This document shows, piece by piece, positions 35,609 to 47,216 of a stretch of DNA of 64,000 nt. The notes under the pieces were generated by a model. It was not told the DNA's origin. It saw only the letters and a list, made by a program, of their open reading frames with translations, and searched no databases. Made by a program: the position numbers and the translations under genes. Source of the stretch: an uncultured Hyphomicrobiales bacterium (GTDB taxonomy: Bacteria > Pseudomonadota > Alphaproteobacteria > Rhizobiales > Beijerinckiaceae); assembly GCA_903824185.1 (NCBI GenBank), contig CAIJVU010000082.1, positions 1 through 64,000 on the forward strand, read 5' to 3'. Numbering within the stretch: position 1 is the stretch's first letter; every line of letters starts with the position of its first letter.

Positions 35609-36676
35609 TCAGGCTTTGAGGGTTGCGATCACGCGATCAATCTCGCTCGGCGTTGTTTTGAAGCTCAGCACAAAACGCAAAAAGGCATCCTCTGCGCCGA
35701 TTTCAAACTGGGCTGGCAGGCTGATGCTTTCCCAAGGGGCTGCACGGATACCGGCGTCACTCAAGGCCTTGGCTTTGGCTTTTGGCATAACCACAAAAAC
35801 TTCATTGGCTTGGGTCGGCCATGGCAGGCGTGCGAAACCCAGCGCGTTCAGGCCTTGGGTCAGCGCCTGCGCCATGGCATTGGCATGGCGGGCATTATGC
35901 AGCCAGTGATCATCTTCCAGATAACCGATCATCTGCGCCCCCAAAATGCGTCCCTTTGACACGGTGTGTCCACCGCGTTTGCGGCGGAAGGGCATGCTTT
36001 CGGACAAGGCTTTGTCGAAAAAGATAATGGCTTCACAGGCCAAGGCGCCGTTTTTGGTGGCACCAAATGTCACGACATCCACACCGGCTTTCCAGGTCAT
36101 TTCAGCAGGCGTTGCCCCGAGCGAGACCAGCGCATTGCCAAAGCGCGCCCCATCCAGATGCACTTTCAAATGCCGCTCATGGGCAAAGGCACACAAGGCT
36201 TTGATTTCCGAAAGCGTGTAAACAGTGCCGGCTTCCGTCACCTGTGAAATGGAGAGCGCGGCGGGTTGAACCGATTTAATCACACCGGGAACGAAATGAT
36301 CCACAACGGGCTTTAAAGCCGCAACAGTCAATTTGCCTGCTTCGCCTTTGACGCCGACCAGTTTCGCACCATCGGTGAACATTTCAGGGGCGCCGCATTC
36401 GTCATCGAGCACATGGCTTTCCTGATGACAGAAAATGGCTCCCCATGGCGGGGTCAGGGCGGCCAGCGCCAGCGCATTCGATCCCGTGCCTGTGGCCACC
36501 AGAGAGACGAACACTTCGTGTTCAAACACTTCGGCCAGCAGTTTTTCTGCTTTGGCCGTCCATTGATCCGCCCCATAGGCTGGTTCATTGCCCTCATTGG
36601 CCTTGATCAGAGCGGCCATGACCGCATCGCTCATACCGGTTACATTGTCGCTGGCGAGATTGAGGCTCGGTGTCAT
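35609..36676 (-). CDS. ltaE: Low-specificity L-threonine aldolase
   Basis: A PLP-dependent fold-type I lyase of 355 residues that splits threonine or allo-threonine to glycine and acetaldehyde. Family segments are NLASDNVTGMSDAVMAALIKANEG, GAIFCHQESHVLDDECGAPE, HLDGARFGNALVSLG and the lysine-containing VTFGATKNGALACEAIIFF. The length and start (MTPSLNLASDN) match the family. It is the first gene of a small unit with the hydrolase downstream. A GGCTTG...CAAGCC mini-hairpin lies just upstream, at about 36692-36713. Confidence 0.92.
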   Translation of the reverse strand: MTPSLNLASDNVTGMSDAVMAALIKANEGNEPAYGADQWTAKAEKLLAEVFEHEVFVSLVATGTGSNALALAALTPPWGAIFCHQESHVLDDECGAPEMFTDGAKLVGVKGEAGKLTVAALKPVVDHFVPGVIKSVQPAALSISQVTEAGTVYTLSEIKALCAFAHERHLKVHLDGARFGNALVSLGATPAEMTWKAGVDVVTFGATKNGALACEAIIFFDKALSESMPFRRKRGGHTVSKGRILGAQMIGYLEDDHWLHNARHANAMAQALTQGLNALGFARLPWPTQANEVFVVMPKAKAKALSDAGIRAAPWESISLPAQFEIGAEDAFLRFVLSFKTTPSEIDRVIATLKA

Positions 36677-37042
36677 CTAAGGGCTCCTGATCGGCTTGCG
36701 GGCGGAAACAAGCCTTGTACTCACATAAAAAAAGGGCTTCGCTGGGCTGGTTTAACGGATTACCGGCCAAAAGGCCAATCCTGTGATGGGCGTCGCAGGA
36801 GCGGTTTCAGGCTGAAGGTCAGGTTTTTACTGTTTGAAATCCTTGCAATTGGGTGAAATTGCGGCTTGTAAGCGATCAGATTTTCTGGCAGAGTCGAGGA
36901 ATAGGACAGTTATGCTGTCCCTTTTGTGGTGGATGAATGATCCGGCTTCGCCTTGTGTGGATGGACGCTCTCCCCATAGATGTAATCGAGCTTCTGCCCC
37001 TTACCAAATGGTGAGAGGGGCATGAAACGAGAGGGTATGACG

Positions 37043-37132
37043 ATGCACTGCTCTGGTACAGGTCTCAATATGATCGCAGCGAAAGCAGCGAAACGTAGCG
37101 CGACTAAACGTGCCGAGAAGGCGCGCAGCTGA
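37043..37132 (+). CDS. Possible 29-residue basic leader peptide upstream of gltB
   Basis: A short frame MHCSGTGLNMIAAKAAKR and onward ends in a lysine/arginine-rich tail. It has a GAGAGGG ribosome site seven bases before this ATG; in-frame ATGs at 37022 and 37037 are alternatives. No family is recognised and there is no run of one amino acid as in classical attenuators. It may be chance. Confidence 0.2.
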   Translation: MHCSGTGLNMIAAKAAKRSATKRAEKARS

Positions 37133-37228
37133 CGGGCGTTACCGGTCTCCTATTCCGGACGCCTGCTAGGGAAGCGGGCGCAACAGGGGGCGCGCTCGAA
37201 ACCCGATTAAAATTCAAGCCCCCGATCA

Positions 37229-37249
37229 GGCCGGATATCGGCCGTTTTT
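37229..37249 (+). terminator. Terminator-like hairpin before gltB
   Basis: GGCCG and CGGCC (loop of five) are followed by G and five T residues. The hairpin is short and ends 31 bases before the gltB ATG, so read-through must occur for gltB expression if the transcript starts upstream. Confidence 0.4.
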
Positions 37250-37280
37250 CAATGTGACCGGTCAGACCGGGCGCGAGGGC

Positions 37281-40200
37281 ATGATGGAACAGACAAACGG
37301 GATCGCCACATCTCTTTCCATGACACAGGATCAGTCCGCAAAGGGCCGTATCACGTTGGATCTGTCACGAAAAAAATCGGGTTTTAACGCACCTGCTCCC
37401 GTGCAGACCATGCGTGATCCGGGCCTGCCCGAAGCCGTGGGTCTTTATGATCCGGCCTTGGAAAAAGATTCCTGCGGTGTTGGTTTTGTCGCCGATATGA
37501 AGCGCGGCAAGTCCCATGACGTGGTGGAGATGGGTCTCAAGATCTTGCTCAATCTCGATCATCGCGGTGCCGTAGGCGCTGATCCCAAGGCGGGCGACGG
37601 CTGCGGCATGCTCGTGCAGATCCCGCATCGCTTCTTGTCCGAGGAATGTGCCAAACTTGGTTTTACCTTGCCCAATCCCGGTGATTATGCCGTGGGTCAC
37701 GTTTTCCTGCCGCGTGATCCGGAGGGCCGCAAGCTCTGTGTCGAGATCATCGAAAAGGTGGTGGCTGACGAGGGGCAGGTCTTTTTGGGTTGGCGCGATG
37801 TGCCGGTGGACAGTTCCTGCCTTGGCGAAAGCGTCAAGCCGACCGAGCCGCATCATTGCCAGATCTTCATTGGCAAAGGCGCGTCTGTTACCGACATTGA
37901 TAGTTTCGAACGCCGCTTGTTCCTTGTCCGCAAGGTGATTTCAAACACCATCTATACCTTGCACAATGAACACACTAAGGGCTTTTATCCCGCCTCTTTG
38001 TCGGCACGCACATTGGTTTACAAAGGCTTGTTGCTGGCCACCCAGCTTGGCGACTATTTCCCTGATTTGCGTGATCCGCGTTTTGAGTCTGCTTTGGCTC
38101 TGGTGCATCAGCGCTTCTCGACCAACACCTTCCCGACATGGTCGCTCTCCCATCCCTATCGCATGGTGGCCCATAACGGGGAAATCAACACCTTGCGCGG
38201 CAATGTGAACTGGATGGCGGCGCGTCAGGCCTCTGTCGACAGTGAATTGTTCGGCACGGAAATTTCCAAATTATGGCCCATCTCTTATGAAGGCCAGTCG
38301 GACACCGCCTGTTTTGACAATGCGCTGGAATTTCTGGTGCAAGGCGGCTATTCGCTCGCCCATGCCATGATGATGCTGATCCCCGAAGCATGGGCAGGCA
38401 ATCCGCTCATGAACGAGCAAAGACGCGCCTTCTATGAATATCATGCAGCGCTGATGGAACCATGGGATGGTCCGGCTGCGGTGGCCTTTACCGATGGCCG
38501 CCAGATCGGCGCGACACTCGACCGCAACGGATTGCGGCCTGCACGTTATTTTGTCACCGATGACGGGCTGGTGGTGATGGCATCCGAAATGGGTGTCTTG
38601 CCGATGCCGGAAGAAAAAATTGTCACCAAGTGGCGTTTGCAGCCGGGCAAGATGTTGCTGGTGGATCTGGAAGAGGGACGCATTGTCTCCGATGAGGAGA
38701 TCAAGGAAAGTCTGTCGACCGCCAGCCCCTATGCCGATTGGCTGAAAAATACCCAGATCGTTTTGGAAGATTTGCGCCCCGTTGAGCCGCGCGCGCCGCG
38801 CACGGATGTGTCCTTGCTTGATCGTCAGCAGGCCTTTGGCTATTCGCAGGAAGATCTGGCGATCTTGCTGGAGCCGATGGCTTTGACAGGACAGGAGGCC
38901 ATTGGCTCCATGGGAACCGATACGCCGATCTCGGCCATGTCGGACAAGTCCAAGCTGCTTTACACCTATTTCAAGCAGAACTTCGCGCAAGTCACCAATC
39001 CGCCGATTGATCCGATCCGCGAAGAACTGGTGATGAGCCTTGTCTCCTTCATCGGCCCCCGCCCCAATATTTTCGATCTTGAAGGCAATTCACGGCGCAA
39101 GCGTCTTGAAGTGCGTCAGCCGATCCTGACCAATGGGGATTTGGAAAAGATCCGCAGCATCGGTCATTTCGAAGACTCTTTCGACACCAAGACACTGGAC
39201 ATCACCTATCCCTCCGAGGCGGGCGCGGGTGGCATGGAAGGGGCGCTTGAGCGTTTGTGCGAACGCGCCGAAGCGGCGGTCAAGGGTCGTTACAATATCA
39301 TCGTCTTGTCTGACCGTATGGTGGGGTCTGATCGCATTCCGATTCCGGCTTTGCTGGCAACCGCTGCTGTTCATCACCATCTGATCCGCAAAGGTTTGCG
39401 CACATCGGTTGGTCTGGTGATCGAGACCGGTGAAGCCCGCGAAGTGCATCACTTTGCCTGCCTTGCCGGTTATGGCGCGGAAGCGATCAATCCCTATCTG
39501 GCCTTTGAAACTTTGTCCGCCATGGCCAAGGATTTCGATGAGAAGATCAGCGATTACGAAATCGAAAAGCGCTTCATCAAATCCATCGGCAAAGGCTTGC
39601 TGAAGGTCATGTCCAAAATGGGCATTTCGACCTATCAGTCTTATTGCGGGGCGCAGATTTTTGACGCCATCGGCCTGTCGGATGCTTTTGTCGCGCGCTA
39701 TTTCGCAGGGACCCATTCACGCATTGGCGGTGTGGGCTTGGCGGAAGTCTCAGAAGAAACCGTGTTGCGTCATGCGGATGCCTTCGGTGATGCGCCGATC
39801 TATCGCAAAGCCTTGGATGTGGGCGGCGAATATGCCTATCGCACCCGCGGCGAGGCGCATGCCTGGTCCCCGCAATCGGTCTCTTTGCTTCAACATGCCG
39901 TGCGTGGCAATGCGCAGGACAAATATCGGGCCTATGCGGACTTGTTGAACAACCAGTCCGAACGGTTGCTGACCGTGCGCGGCCTGTTCCGGATCAAGGA
40001 TGCGGCGGAAGATGGTCGCAAGCCCGTCCCGTTGAATGAGGTGGAATCGGCAGCTGACATCGTCAAGCGCTTTGCCACAGGCGCCATGTCCTTTGGCTCG
40101 ATCTCGCGCGAGGCGCATACCACTTTGGCCATTGCCATGAACCGGATCGGCGGCAAGTCGAATACAGGGGAAGGCGGGGAAGAGTCAGATCGCTTCAAGC

Positions 40201-42056
40201 CCATGGCCAATGGCGATACCATGCGTTCGGCCATCAAGCAGGTCGCATCGGGCCGCTTCGGTGTCACCACCGAATATCTGGTCAATTCCGATATGATCCA
40301 GATTAAAATGGCACAAGGCGCAAAGCCCGGTGAAGGCGGGCAGCTGCCCGGCCACAAGGTTGATGCCGTGATCGCCAAAGTGCGTCATTCGACACAAGGC
40401 GTGGGTTTGATTTCACCACCCCCCCACCATGACATCTATTCCATCGAGGATTTGGCGCAGCTCATTCATGATTTGAAAAACGTGAATTCAACAGCGGCCA
40501 TTTCCGTGAAGCTGGTGTCTGAAATCGGCGTGGGCACGGTGGCCGCAGGCGTATCAAAAGCCCGTGCGGATCATGTCACCATTTCCGGTTTTGAGGGCGG
40601 CACGGGGGCATCGCCTTTGTCCTCGATCAAACATGCGGGCTCGCCATGGGAAATCGGTCTTGCCGAAACCCATCAGACCCTTGTGATGAACGGCTTGCGT
40701 TCGCGCATCGCCGTGCAGGTCGATGGCGGGTTGCGCACAGGTCGCGATGTGGTGATCGGTGCCTTGTTGGGTGCGGATGAATTCGGCTTTGCGACAGCGC
40801 CTTTGATTGCCGCAGGCTGCATCATGATGCGCAAATGCCATCTCAATACCTGCCCTGTGGGTGTTGCGACCCAAGACCCTGTGCTGCGCAAGCGCTTTGT
40901 TGGCCAGCCCGAGCATGTGATCAATTTCTTCTTCTTCGTTGCCGAGGAAGTGCGCGAGATCATGGCCCAGCTTGGCTATCGCCATTTCAATGAAATGGTG
41001 GGCCAGATGCAGATGCTGGATCGCGATCAGGCCATTGCCCATTGGAAAGCCAAGGGGCTGGATTTCAGCCGTATGTTCCACAAGCCTGATCCGGTGTTCA
41101 AAGATACGATTTATCATTCGGGTATTCAGGATCACGGGCTTGATCATGTGCTCGATCGCGCCTTGATCGAACAGGCGGCGCCTGCCCTTGAAAAGCGGGA
41201 TCCTGTTCGCATCACAACACCGATCACCTCCGTCAATCGGGCCACGGGTGCCATGCTGTCTGGTGAAATCGCCAAGCGCTTCGGCCATCGCGGGCTGCCC
41301 AATGACACCGTGCATGTCGCCTTGAAAGGCACAGCGGGCCAAAGCTTCGGTGCATGGCTTGCGCATGGCGTGACATTGGAGCTTGAAGGCGAGGCCAATG
41401 ATTATGTCGGCAAGGGCTTGTCGGGTGGTCGCATTGTGATTTACCCGCCCAAAGAGGCCAAGCAGATCGTTCCTCATGAATCCATCATTGTCGGCAACAC
41501 CGTCATGTATGGTGCGATAGCCGGGGAATGCTATTTCCGCGGTGTGGCCGGCGAGCGCTTCGCGGTCCGCAATTCCGGCGCGGTCGCTGTTGTCGAAGGC
41601 ACAGGCGATCACGGCTGTGAATATATGACCGGCGGTGTGGTGGTTGTCATCGGGAAAACGGGACGCAATTTCGCGGCGGGCATGTCAGGCGGTATCGCTT
41701 ATGTGCTCGACGAGGAGGGTGATTTTGCCGATCGCTGCAATATGGCGATGGTTGAACTCGAGCCTGTTCCCGAAGAGGAAGAAAACAACCTCCGGATCAA
41801 CCATCAAGGCGGTGATCTCGTTGGTCACGGGCGTGTGGATGTGATGAAAGACATGACACGCCACGATGCAGAGCGCCTGCATCGTTTGATCAGCAATCAT
41901 GCCCGTTATACCGGATCCGAGCGTGCGCAGACGATCCTTGATCAATGGGACCATTACAAAACAAAATTCCGCAAGGTCATGCCGGTTGAATATCGGCGTG
42001 CGTTGCAGGAATTGATGCAGCAAAATTCCGGCCCTGTGGCCATTGCGGGAGAGTGA
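37281..42056 (+). CDS. gltB: Glutamate synthase (NADPH) large subunit
   Basis: The alpha subunit of bacterial NADPH-GOGAT, which transfers the glutamine amide to 2-oxoglutarate and so feeds ammonia into glutamate. The 1591-residue preprotein is cleaved before Cys65 in [13 protein letters not shown], the N-terminal nucleophile of the amidotransferase domain (to about residue 480). The central domain and the FMN-binding synthase domain follow, with [24 protein letters not shown] and the 3Fe-4S cysteines in [16 protein letters not shown]. The C-terminal GXGXG helix domain has [11 protein letters not shown] and [19 protein letters not shown] chose the first ATG of the pair at 37281 (GAGGGC upstream); a GTG at 37254 is possible. 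Its stop is two bases before the gltD ATG. Confidence 0.95.
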   Translation: MMEQTNGIATSLSMTQDQSAKGRITLDLSRKKSGFNAPAPVQTMRDPGLPEAVGLYDPALEKDSCGVGFVADMKRGKSHDVVEMGLKILLNLDHRGAVGADPKAGDGCGMLVQIPHRFLSEECAKLGFTLPNPGDYAVGHVFLPRDPEGRKLCVEIIEKVVADEGQVFLGWRDVPVDSSCLGESVKPTEPHHCQIFIGKGASVTDIDSFERRLFLVRKVISNTIYTLHNEHTKGFYPASLSARTLVYKGLLLATQLGDYFPDLRDPRFESALALVHQRFSTNTFPTWSLSHPYRMVAHNGEINTLRGNVNWMAARQASVDSELFGTEISKLWPISYEGQSDTACFDNALEFLVQGGYSLAHAMMMLIPEAWAGNPLMNEQRRAFYEYHAALMEPWDGPAAVAFTDGRQIGATLDRNGLRPARYFVTDDGLVVMASEMGVLPMPEEKIVTKWRLQPGKMLLVDLEEGRIVSDEEIKESLSTASPYADWLKNTQIVLEDLRPVEPRAPRTDVSLLDRQQAFGYSQEDLAILLEPMALTGQEAIGSMGTDTPISAMSDKSKLLYTYFKQNFAQVTNPPIDPIREELVMSLVSFIGPRPNIFDLEGNSRRKRLEVRQPILTNGDLEKIRSIGHFEDSFDTKTLDITYPSEAGAGGMEGALERLCERAEAAVKGRYNIIVLSDRMVGSDRIPIPALLATAAVHHHLIRKGLRTSVGLVIETGEAREVHHFACLAGYGAEAINPYLAFETLSAMAKDFDEKISDYEIEKRFIKSIGKGLLKVMSKMGISTYQSYCGAQIFDAIGLSDAFVARYFAGTHSRIGGVGLAEVSEETVLRHADAFGDAPIYRKALDVGGEYAYRTRGEAHAWSPQSVSLLQHAVRGNAQDKYRAYADLLNNQSERLLTVRGLFRIKDAAEDGRKPVPLNEVESAADIVKRFATGAMSFGSISREAHTTLAIAMNRIGGKSNTGEGGEESDRFKPMANGDTMRSAIKQVASGRFGVTTEYLVNSDMIQIKMAQGAKPGEGGQLPGHKVDAVIAKVRHSTQGVGLISPPPHHDIYSIEDLAQLIHDLKNVNSTAAISVKLVSEIGVGTVAAGVSKARADHVTISGFEGGTGASPLSSIKHAGSPWEIGLAETHQTLVMNGLRSRIAVQVDGGLRTGRDVVIGALLGADEFGFATAPLIAAGCIMMRKCHLNTCPVGVATQDPVLRKRFVGQPEHVINFFFFVAEEVREIMAQLGYRHFNEMVGQMQMLDRDQAIAHWKAKGLDFSRMFHKPDPVFKDTIYHSGIQDHGLDHVLDRALIEQAAPALEKRDPVRITTPITSVNRATGAMLSGEIAKRFGHRGLPNDTVHVALKGTAGQSFGAWLAHGVTLELEGEANDYVGKGLSGGRIVIYPPKEAKQIVPHESIIVGNTVMYGAIAGECYFRGVAGERFAVRNSGAVAVVEGTGDHGCEYMTGGVVVVIGKTGRNFAAGMSGGIAYVLDEEGDFADRCNMAMVELEPVPEEEENNLRINHQGGDLVGHGRVDVMKDMTRHDAERLHRLISNHARYTGSERAQTILDQWDHYKTKFRKVMPVEYRRALQELMQQNSGPVAIAGE

Positions 42057-42058
42057 AG

Positions 42059-43477
42059 ATGGGTAAGGTCACAGGTTTTCTGGAAATCGACCGTCGCGAC
42101 CGGCGCTATGCGCCGGCATCAGACCGTATTCGCCACTACAAGGAATTCGTCATTCCTTTGTCAGAAGAGGCCACACGCGATCAGGCGGCGCGCTGCATGA
42201 ATTGCGGCATTCCTTACTGCCATAACGGCTGTCCGGTGAATAACCAGATTCCGGATTGGAATGATCTCGTCTATCACGGTGATTGGGAGGAGGCGCTGCG
42301 CAACCTCCATTCAACCAATAATTTCCCTGAATTCACGGGTCGTATTTGCCCCGCACCTTGCGAGGCTTCCTGTACGCTCAATCTCAATGATGCATCGGTG
42401 ACCATTAAATCCATCGAATGTGCGATCGTTGATCGGGGTTGGACTGAAGGCTGGATTGTTCCAGAGCCTGCTCAACACAAGACCGGCAAAAAAGTCGCTG
42501 TTGTGGGCTCGGGGCCAGCAGGCCTTGCCGCAGCCCAGCAGCTGGCGCGGGCGGGGCATGATGTGCATGTCTATGAAAAGCATGCCAAGCCCGGCGGTCT
42601 CTTGCGCTATGGCATCCCCGATTTCAAAATGGAAAAGACCTTGATCGACCGCCGCATCGACCAGATGAAAGCGGAAGGGATTCATTTCCATACCAATGTG
42701 GAAATCGGCAAGACACAATCCTTCAAGGATTTGTCGGATGGCTATGATGCGGTGATCTTGGCGGGCGGTTCGGAAAAGCCGCGTGACTTGACGGTGCCTG
42801 GCCGTGATTTGCATGGCGTGCACTTTGCCATGGACTTCTTGCCCCAGCAAAATCGCCGCGTCTCGCATGAGCCTCTGACATCCAACGAGCCGATCCTTGC
42901 TTCGGGCAAGCATGTGGTTGTGATTGGCGGCGGTGATACGGGCTCGGATTGCATCGGCACTTCCATTCGTCAGGGTGCGTTGTCGGTCACCCAAATCGAA
43001 ATCATGGCCATGCCGCCAGAAAAAGAAGACAAGCTTTTGACCTGGCCGAACTGGCCATTGAAAATGCGCACGTCCTCGTCTCAGGAAGAAGGGGCCGAGC
43101 GCGACTTTGCCGTCAACACCGTGGCTTTTTCGGGTGAAGACGGGCATGTCAAAGGCTTGGATTGCGTCAAAGTGGATGCGCAATTCAAACCGATTGCCGG
43201 AACCGAATTCACCCTGAAGGCGGATTTGGTTTTGCTCGCCATGGGTTTTGTGTCCCCCGTGACCGATGCCATGACGCAGGAGCTTGGGGTCAAGCTTGAT
43301 CCGCGTGGCAATGTGCAGGCGGATATGGTGGCCTATAAGACGAACAGCGAAAAAATCTTTGCCTGTGGCGATATGCGCCGCGGCCAATCCTTGGTTGTGT
43401 GGGCTATTCGCGAAGGCCGTCAGGCGGCCCATAGCGTTGATAAATATTTGATGGGGTCAACCACTTTGCCACGCTAA
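42059..43477 (+). CDS. gltD: Glutamate synthase (NADPH) small subunit
   Basis: The beta subunit of GOGAT (472 residues), supplying electrons from NADPH through FAD and two 4Fe-4S clusters to GltB. The N-terminal cluster cysteines are in [18 protein letters not shown] and [15 protein letters not shown] binding is in [17 protein letters not shown] and NADPH binding in [14 protein letters not shown]. It ends with a [17 protein letters not shown] motif typical of the family. The ATG at 42059 yields the conserved [12 protein letters not shown] start and has GGGAGAG upstream; a GTG two codons earlier overlaps the gltB stop. It is followed by a strong terminator. Confidence 0.96.
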   Translation: MGKVTGFLEIDRRDRRYAPASDRIRHYKEFVIPLSEEATRDQAARCMNCGIPYCHNGCPVNNQIPDWNDLVYHGDWEEALRNLHSTNNFPEFTGRICPAPCEASCTLNLNDASVTIKSIECAIVDRGWTEGWIVPEPAQHKTGKKVAVVGSGPAGLAAAQQLARAGHDVHVYEKHAKPGGLLRYGIPDFKMEKTLIDRRIDQMKAEGIHFHTNVEIGKTQSFKDLSDGYDAVILAGGSEKPRDLTVPGRDLHGVHFAMDFLPQQNRRVSHEPLTSNEPILASGKHVVVIGGGDTGSDCIGTSIRQGALSVTQIEIMAMPPEKEDKLLTWPNWPLKMRTSSSQEEGAERDFAVNTVAFSGEDGHVKGLDCVKVDAQFKPIAGTEFTLKADLVLLAMGFVSPVTDAMTQELGVKLDPRGNVQADMVAYKTNSEKIFACGDMRRGQSLVVWAIREGRQAAHSVDKYLMGSTTLPR

Positions 43478-43501
43478 GCGGGGCCTCAGATAAAGCCTTT
43501 T

Positions 43502-43530
43502 AAAAACGCTCCTTCGGGAGCGTTTTTTTT
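43502..43530. terminator. Bidirectional terminator between gltD and ruvB
   Basis: Stem ACGCTCC/GGAGCGT with a TTCG tetraloop is flanked by an A-run on the left and eight T residues on the right. It can serve both gltD and the converging ruvB. Confidence 0.92.
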
Positions 43531-43538
43531 ATCTCATC

Positions 43539-44582
43539 TCAGTCGTCATCCGTCTGATCGAACAAGGCAAATTGACCGGCTTCGCGCTTGGGCTCGGCCA
43601 AGCCCAAATGGCGGAAGGCCTGCGGGGTCAGCAAGCGCCCGCGCGGCGTGCGTTGCAAGAAACCCTGTTGCAATAAAAAAGGCTCGATGATGTCTTCAAT
43701 GGCATCGCGGGGTTCAGACAGAGCTGCGGCGATGGTTTCAATGCCCACCGGTCCGCCCCCGAAATTGATCGCCACCATATCCAGATAGCGGCGATCCATC
43801 AGATCCAGCCCGATGCGATCCACATCCAACAGGCTCAAAGAGCGATCGGCAATTTCGCGGGTGATTTCTTTGGCCTTGTCCACGATGGCGAAATCGCGCA
43901 CACGGCGCAACAAGCGTCCGGCAATGCGGGGTGTGCCGCGGGCGCGGCGGGCAATCTCGTTCGCGCCGTCATCGCTCATCGGAATATCAAGTACGCGGGC
44001 CCCGCGTTTGACGATGCTTTCCAATTCTTCAATGGTGTAAAAATTCAACCGGATCGGAATTCCGAAGCGATCCCGCAAAGGGGTTGTCAAAAGACCGGCC
44101 CGCGTCGTGGCGCCGACCAAGGTAAATTTGGGCAGATCGATTTTCACAGACCGTGCCGCAGGACCTTCGCCGATGATCAGATCAAGCTGGTAGTCTTCCA
44201 TCGCCGGATAGAGAATTTCCTCCACCGCCGGACTTAAGCGATGGATCTCGTCAATAAACAAAACGTCATTGTCTTCGAGATTGGTTAGCTGCGCTGCGAG
44301 ATCTCCCGCTTTGGCAATCACAGGGCCTGAGGTCGAGCGGAAATTCACGCCCATTTCACGAGCCACAATTTGCGCCAAAGTGGTTTTGCCGAGGCCGGGC
44401 GGCCCCACAAACAACACATGGTCAAGCGCATGTTTGCGCGTTTTGGCCGCTTCGATAAACACTTTCAAATTGGCGCGTGCGGCGGCCTGTCCGGTGAAGT
44501 CGTCGAGGGACAGCGGGCGAATGGACTGATCGATATCGTCACCGCGCCGCTCAGGGGAAATGAAGCGTGAGGATCCCGTCAT
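43539..44582 (-). CDS. ruvB: Holliday junction branch migration ATPase RuvB
   Basis: The hexameric AAA+ motor that drives Holliday junction branch migration with RuvA. In its 347 residues, Walker [12 protein letters not shown] (about residue 61), Walker [11 protein letters not shown], sensor 1 LVGATTRAG, and the arginine finger and lid region [13 protein letters not shown] are intact. The C-terminal winged helix includes [10 protein letters not shown] and [10 protein letters not shown]. It overlaps ruvA by ATGA and is the last gene of the ruv transcript. Confidence 0.97.
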   Translation of the reverse strand: MTGSSRFISPERRGDDIDQSIRPLSLDDFTGQAAARANLKVFIEAAKTRKHALDHVLFVGPPGLGKTTLAQIVAREMGVNFRSTSGPVIAKAGDLAAQLTNLEDNDVLFIDEIHRLSPAVEEILYPAMEDYQLDLIIGEGPAARSVKIDLPKFTLVGATTRAGLLTTPLRDRFGIPIRLNFYTIEELESIVKRGARVLDIPMSDDGANEIARRARGTPRIAGRLLRRVRDFAIVDKAKEITREIADRSLSLLDVDRIGLDLMDRRYLDMVAINFGGGPVGIETIAAALSEPRDAIEDIIEPFLLQQGFLQRTPRGRLLTPQAFRHLGLAEPKREAGQFALFDQTDDD

Positions 44583-45199
44583 TTCGCCATTTCCTTCAAG
44601 CCAAGGCGGATCAATTGTGCCGCTGCCAGATCCGCGCCGTCACGGTTGACGACGGCTGCAATGGCAGTGGCGGCTTGGGCCTGTGCATAGCCAAGATTAA
44701 CCAGCGCCGAAATCGCATCTTTGATGGGCGCCGGCATGGCCTTGCCTTCATCCACCGCGCCTGCAAGGCGGCTGACCAAGGGATCAATGCCACCGAAAGC
44801 CGGTGCTTTGTCTTTGAGTTCTGCAACAATGCGGGCGGCGAGTTTGGGGCCGACCCCGGGGGCGCGGGCCACCATCGCTTTATCAAGCGTGCCGATGGCA
44901 GTTGCCAATTCGCCCAATTCCAAAACAGTCAAAATGGCGAGCGCAACTTTGCTGCCCACCCCTTGCACGGATTGCAACAAGCGGAACCATTGGCGCTCCG
45001 CCTCTGAGCGAAAGCCATAAAGGCGGATCATGTCTTCGCGCACATGGGTTTCTATAATCAGGCTGGCGGCTTCTCCGACCGATGGCAGGGCTGTCAGCGT
45101 GCGGCCCGAACAATGGATCAAATAACCAACGCCCTGCACATCGAGGATCACGGTGTCATCGTCATAGCTGTCGATCACGCCCTTGAGTTTGCCGATCAT
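44579..45199 (-). CDS. ruvA: Holliday junction DNA-binding protein RuvA
   Basis: A tetrameric junction-binding protein (206 residues) that recruits RuvB. The OB domain [26 protein letters not shown] starts the protein. Helix-hairpin-helix motifs lie in [14 protein letters not shown] and [13 protein letters not shown]. The C-terminal domain III contacting RuvB has [12 protein letters not shown]. It overlaps ruvB at one end and the PaiB-like gene at the other, both by four bases. Confidence 0.96.
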   Translation of the reverse strand: MIGKLKGVIDSYDDDTVILDVQGVGYLIHCSGRTLTALPSVGEAASLIIETHVREDMIRLYGFRSEAERQWFRLLQSVQGVGSKVALAILTVLELGELATAIGTLDKAMVARAPGVGPKLAARIVAELKDKAPAFGGIDPLVSRLAGAVDEGKAMPAPIKDAISALVNLGYAQAQAATAIAAVVNRDGADLAAAQLIRLGLKEMAK

Positions 45200-45840
45200 G
45201 CCTTGGACTCCAGTGCTGTCTTGACCAGATCGGCCATCGCCAAGGCCTCAGCGTCTCCCTTTTGCGTGAGGCCGCTGATCACGCCAGCCCTGTCGGCCTC
45301 GCTGCGGTTCTGGCTGACTTTCCATTTGCCGCGCATGTCATGGATGGTGATTTCAATCCCGACAATGCCGCGGATCTGGGCATCAATGAAGGGCGGGGGT
45401 GCATCATCCACAGCCCACGGCTCGGGATAGCGTCCCTCCATCATCTGGGTCAGATCCCTGATTTGCTGGCCAAGCCAATGCGGGTCATCGTGTACTTGAG
45501 CACGACCGCGCACTTGCACCATGGCATAATTCCAAGTGGGCACAACTTTGCCGCTATCACGCTTTGTCTCATACCAGCCGGGATGGATGTAATGCTCGTG
45601 GTCTTGAAAAACCACCAAGGCCTCGCGCGGCTCTGTAAAGACTTTCCATTGCGGATTGGCGCGGGCCAGATGACAGCGCAGCACGCCGTGCTCGCCAGCC
45701 TGCGGATCCAGCAAAAACGGGATGGGGTTGGCCATAAGCTCGCCCTCATCCGCACTGATCAGCAAAGCCAATGGACGCGTCCGGATCAGGTCATGGCAGC
45801 GTGCTTGATCGGTTTCACGAAAGTGGGGAGGCTCATACAT
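45196..45840 (-). CDS. PaiB-like FMN-binding split-barrel protein
   Basis: A 214-residue protein of the PaiB family (FMN-binding negative transcriptional regulator). Recognised parts are MYEPPHFRE at the start, [35 protein letters not shown] with [13 protein letters not shown], and a C-terminal [13 protein letters not shown]. In Bacillus the family is linked to repression of sporulation and protease genes, but its molecular function is not settled; a flavin-binding role is more likely than DNA binding. The frame opens with TTG at 45843, but ATG at 45840 is the natural start. It sits between ruvC and ruvA and overlaps ruvA by ATGA, so it is translated as part of the ruv operon, which is unusual. 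Confidence 0.88.
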   Translation of the reverse strand: MYEPPHFRETDQARCHDLIRTRPLALLISADEGELMANPIPFLLDPQAGEHGVLRCHLARANPQWKVFTEPREALVVFQDHEHYIHPGWYETKRDSGKVVPTWNYAMVQVRGRAQVHDDPHWLGQQIRDLTQMMEGRYPEPWAVDDAPPPFIDAQIRGIVGIEITIHDMRGKWKVSQNRSEADRAGVISGLTQKGDAEALAMADLVKTALESKA

Positions 45841-45967
45841 CAATCAAGGCTTTCTATGCGGGGCCCACACAGCAAAAGAAGATCAGGCCATGAATCGTTT
45901 CGTGTCTGTTCTATATCAGAATTGCCTCAGCCCCAATAAGGATGCCGCCCGCATCCCTAACAGGAGC

Positions 45968-46468
45968 TTAAAGAATGGCTTGCAGACGCTGGGATTTCCG
46001 ATGCTGCGCATGGGTTAGGGCCAAAGCCAGCGCATCGGCGGCATCGGGGGTTTGCGCATCCGATTTTGGCAACAGAACCTTCACCATCAGATGGATTTGT
46101 TGTTTTTCCGCATGTCCGGCACCCACCACGGTTTTTTTGACCAGATTGGGGGCGTATTCGGCCACTTTCAACCCTGCGCGTGCGGGCACCAGCATGGCAA
46201 TGCCGCGGGCCTGCCCGAGTTTCAGGGTGGCGCGGGCGTCTTTATTGACGAAGGTTTCTTCGACAGCGGCTTCGTGGGGCTGATAAAGATGCACCACTTC
46301 CGACAACCCATCGAATAATTGGCAGAGCCGGTCGGCCAGCGTCAATTTATCATTGGATTTGATCGTGCCGCAGGCCACAAAATGCAGATTGGATCCCTCG
46401 ACCTCGATCACGCCCCAGCCCATGTTGCGCAGGCCGGGATCAAGACCAAGAATGCGGACGGGTGCCAT
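45968..46468 (-). CDS. ruvC: Crossover junction endonuclease RuvC
   Basis: The resolvase that nicks Holliday junctions symmetrically (166 residues, usual length). Catalytic acidic residues are seen in [37 protein letters not shown] and the C-terminal [13 protein letters not shown]. The ATG at 46468 follows the yebC stop by one base, so the unit runs yebC-ruvC-paiB-ruvA-ruvB. The gap of about 127 bases after ruvC holds no other gene. Confidence 0.96.
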   Translation of the reverse strand: MAPVRILGLDPGLRNMGWGVIEVEGSNLHFVACGTIKSNDKLTLADRLCQLFDGLSEVVHLYQPHEAAVEETFVNKDARATLKLGQARGIAMLVPARAGLKVAEYAPNLVKKTVVGAGHAEKQQIHLMVKVLLPKSDAQTPDAADALALALTHAQHRKSQRLQAIL

Positions 46469-46469
46469 C

Positions 46470-47216
46470 CTACCCGCCTAATTTCGCCATCAGAGCATCC
46501 GAAAATTCGGCATTGGAATAGACGTGCTGCACATCGTCGTTTTCTTCCAAGGCATCCAAAAGCTTCATGATTTTTTCACCGGCTTCATCATCCACCGCAA
46601 TCATGTTTTGCGCCCGCCAGATCAGATTGGCTTTGCGGGGTTCGCCGAATTTACTTTCCATTGCTGTGGCGACATCGCGCAAGGCTTCCAATTCGGTGAT
46701 GATCTCATGGCCATGTTCATCGGTTGAGACATCATCGGCACCGGCCTCGATGGCGGCTTCCATCATGGTATCGGCATCGGCGGTTTTGGCATCAAATTCA
46801 ATGGCGCCGACATGGTCGAACATGAAGGATACGGCACCGGTTTCAGCAAGACTGCCGCCTGCTTTGGTGAAGTAGGAGCGGATTTCGGAGGCTGTGCGGT
46901 TGCGGTTGTCGGTCAGGGCTTCGATGATGACGGCAACACCGCCGGGCGCATAACCCTCGTAACGGATTTCATCATAATTTTCGCCGTCACTGCCTGCGGC
47001 TTTTTTGATGGCGCGTTCAATATTGTCTTTCGGCATATTTTCCGAGCGTGCCGCGATAATCGCGGCGCGTAAGCGGGCATTCATGGCCGGATCAGGCAGG
47101 CCCATCTTGGCCGATACGGTGATTTCGCGGGCCAGTTTGGAAAACAGCTTGGAGCGCATGGCATCCTGCCGGCCTTTGCGGTGCATGATGTTCTTAAATT
47201 GGGAATGACCGGCCAT
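46470..47216 (-). CDS. yebC: YebC/PmpR family regulatory or translation-assisting protein
   Basis: A 248-residue YebC/PmpR (TACO1) family protein. The start [19 protein letters not shown] is diagnostic, followed by [29 protein letters not shown] and [19 protein letters not shown]. The family has been described as transcriptional regulators, and more recently as ribosome-associated factors that ease translation of proline-rich stretches. The ATG at 47216 follows AAAGGAC; the open frame to 47258 adds 14 residues without support. It precedes ruvC by one base, a pairing common in bacteria. Confidence 0.94.
   Translation of the reverse strand: MAGHSQFKNIMHRKGRQDAMRSKLFSKLAREITVSAKMGLPDPAMNARLRAAIIAARSENMPKDNIERAIKKAAGSDGENYDEIRYEGYAPGGVAVIIEALTDNRNRTASEIRSYFTKAGGSLAETGAVSFMFDHVGAIEFDAKTADADTMMEAAIEAGADDVSTDEHGHEIITELEALRDVATAMESKFGEPRKANLIWRAQNMIAVDDEAGEKIMKLLDALEENDDVQHVYSNAEFSDALMAKLGG

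Larger units (their letters stand above)
36677..37280 (+). other. Long intergenic leader upstream of gltB
   Basis: These 604 bases carry no recognised gene but several structures on the plus strand. They are a GCCCCT...AGGGGC hairpin at about 36996-37022, a short basic open frame (37043-37132), a GGCGT-CCGG/CCGG-ACGCC bulged hairpin at about 37134-37165, and a terminator-like hairpin at 37229-37249 just before gltB. The order leader peptide, alternative hairpins, then terminator is what a transcription attenuator of gltBD would look like. It could equally be a separate small RNA. No known riboswitch consensus was recognised. Confidence 0.4.

Noticed and set aside
37185-37210. tRNA T-loop-like stretch (CTCGAAACCC) before gltB
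   Set aside because: No matching acceptor, D or anticodon stems could be folded around it.
40554-41612. 352-codon minus-strand frame opposite gltB
   Set aside because: Antisense shadow of a highly conserved gene; composition is typical of shadows and there is no start signal.
42311-43432. 373-codon minus-strand frame opposite gltD
   Set aside because: Antisense shadow of gltD, whose cofactor motifs are intact.
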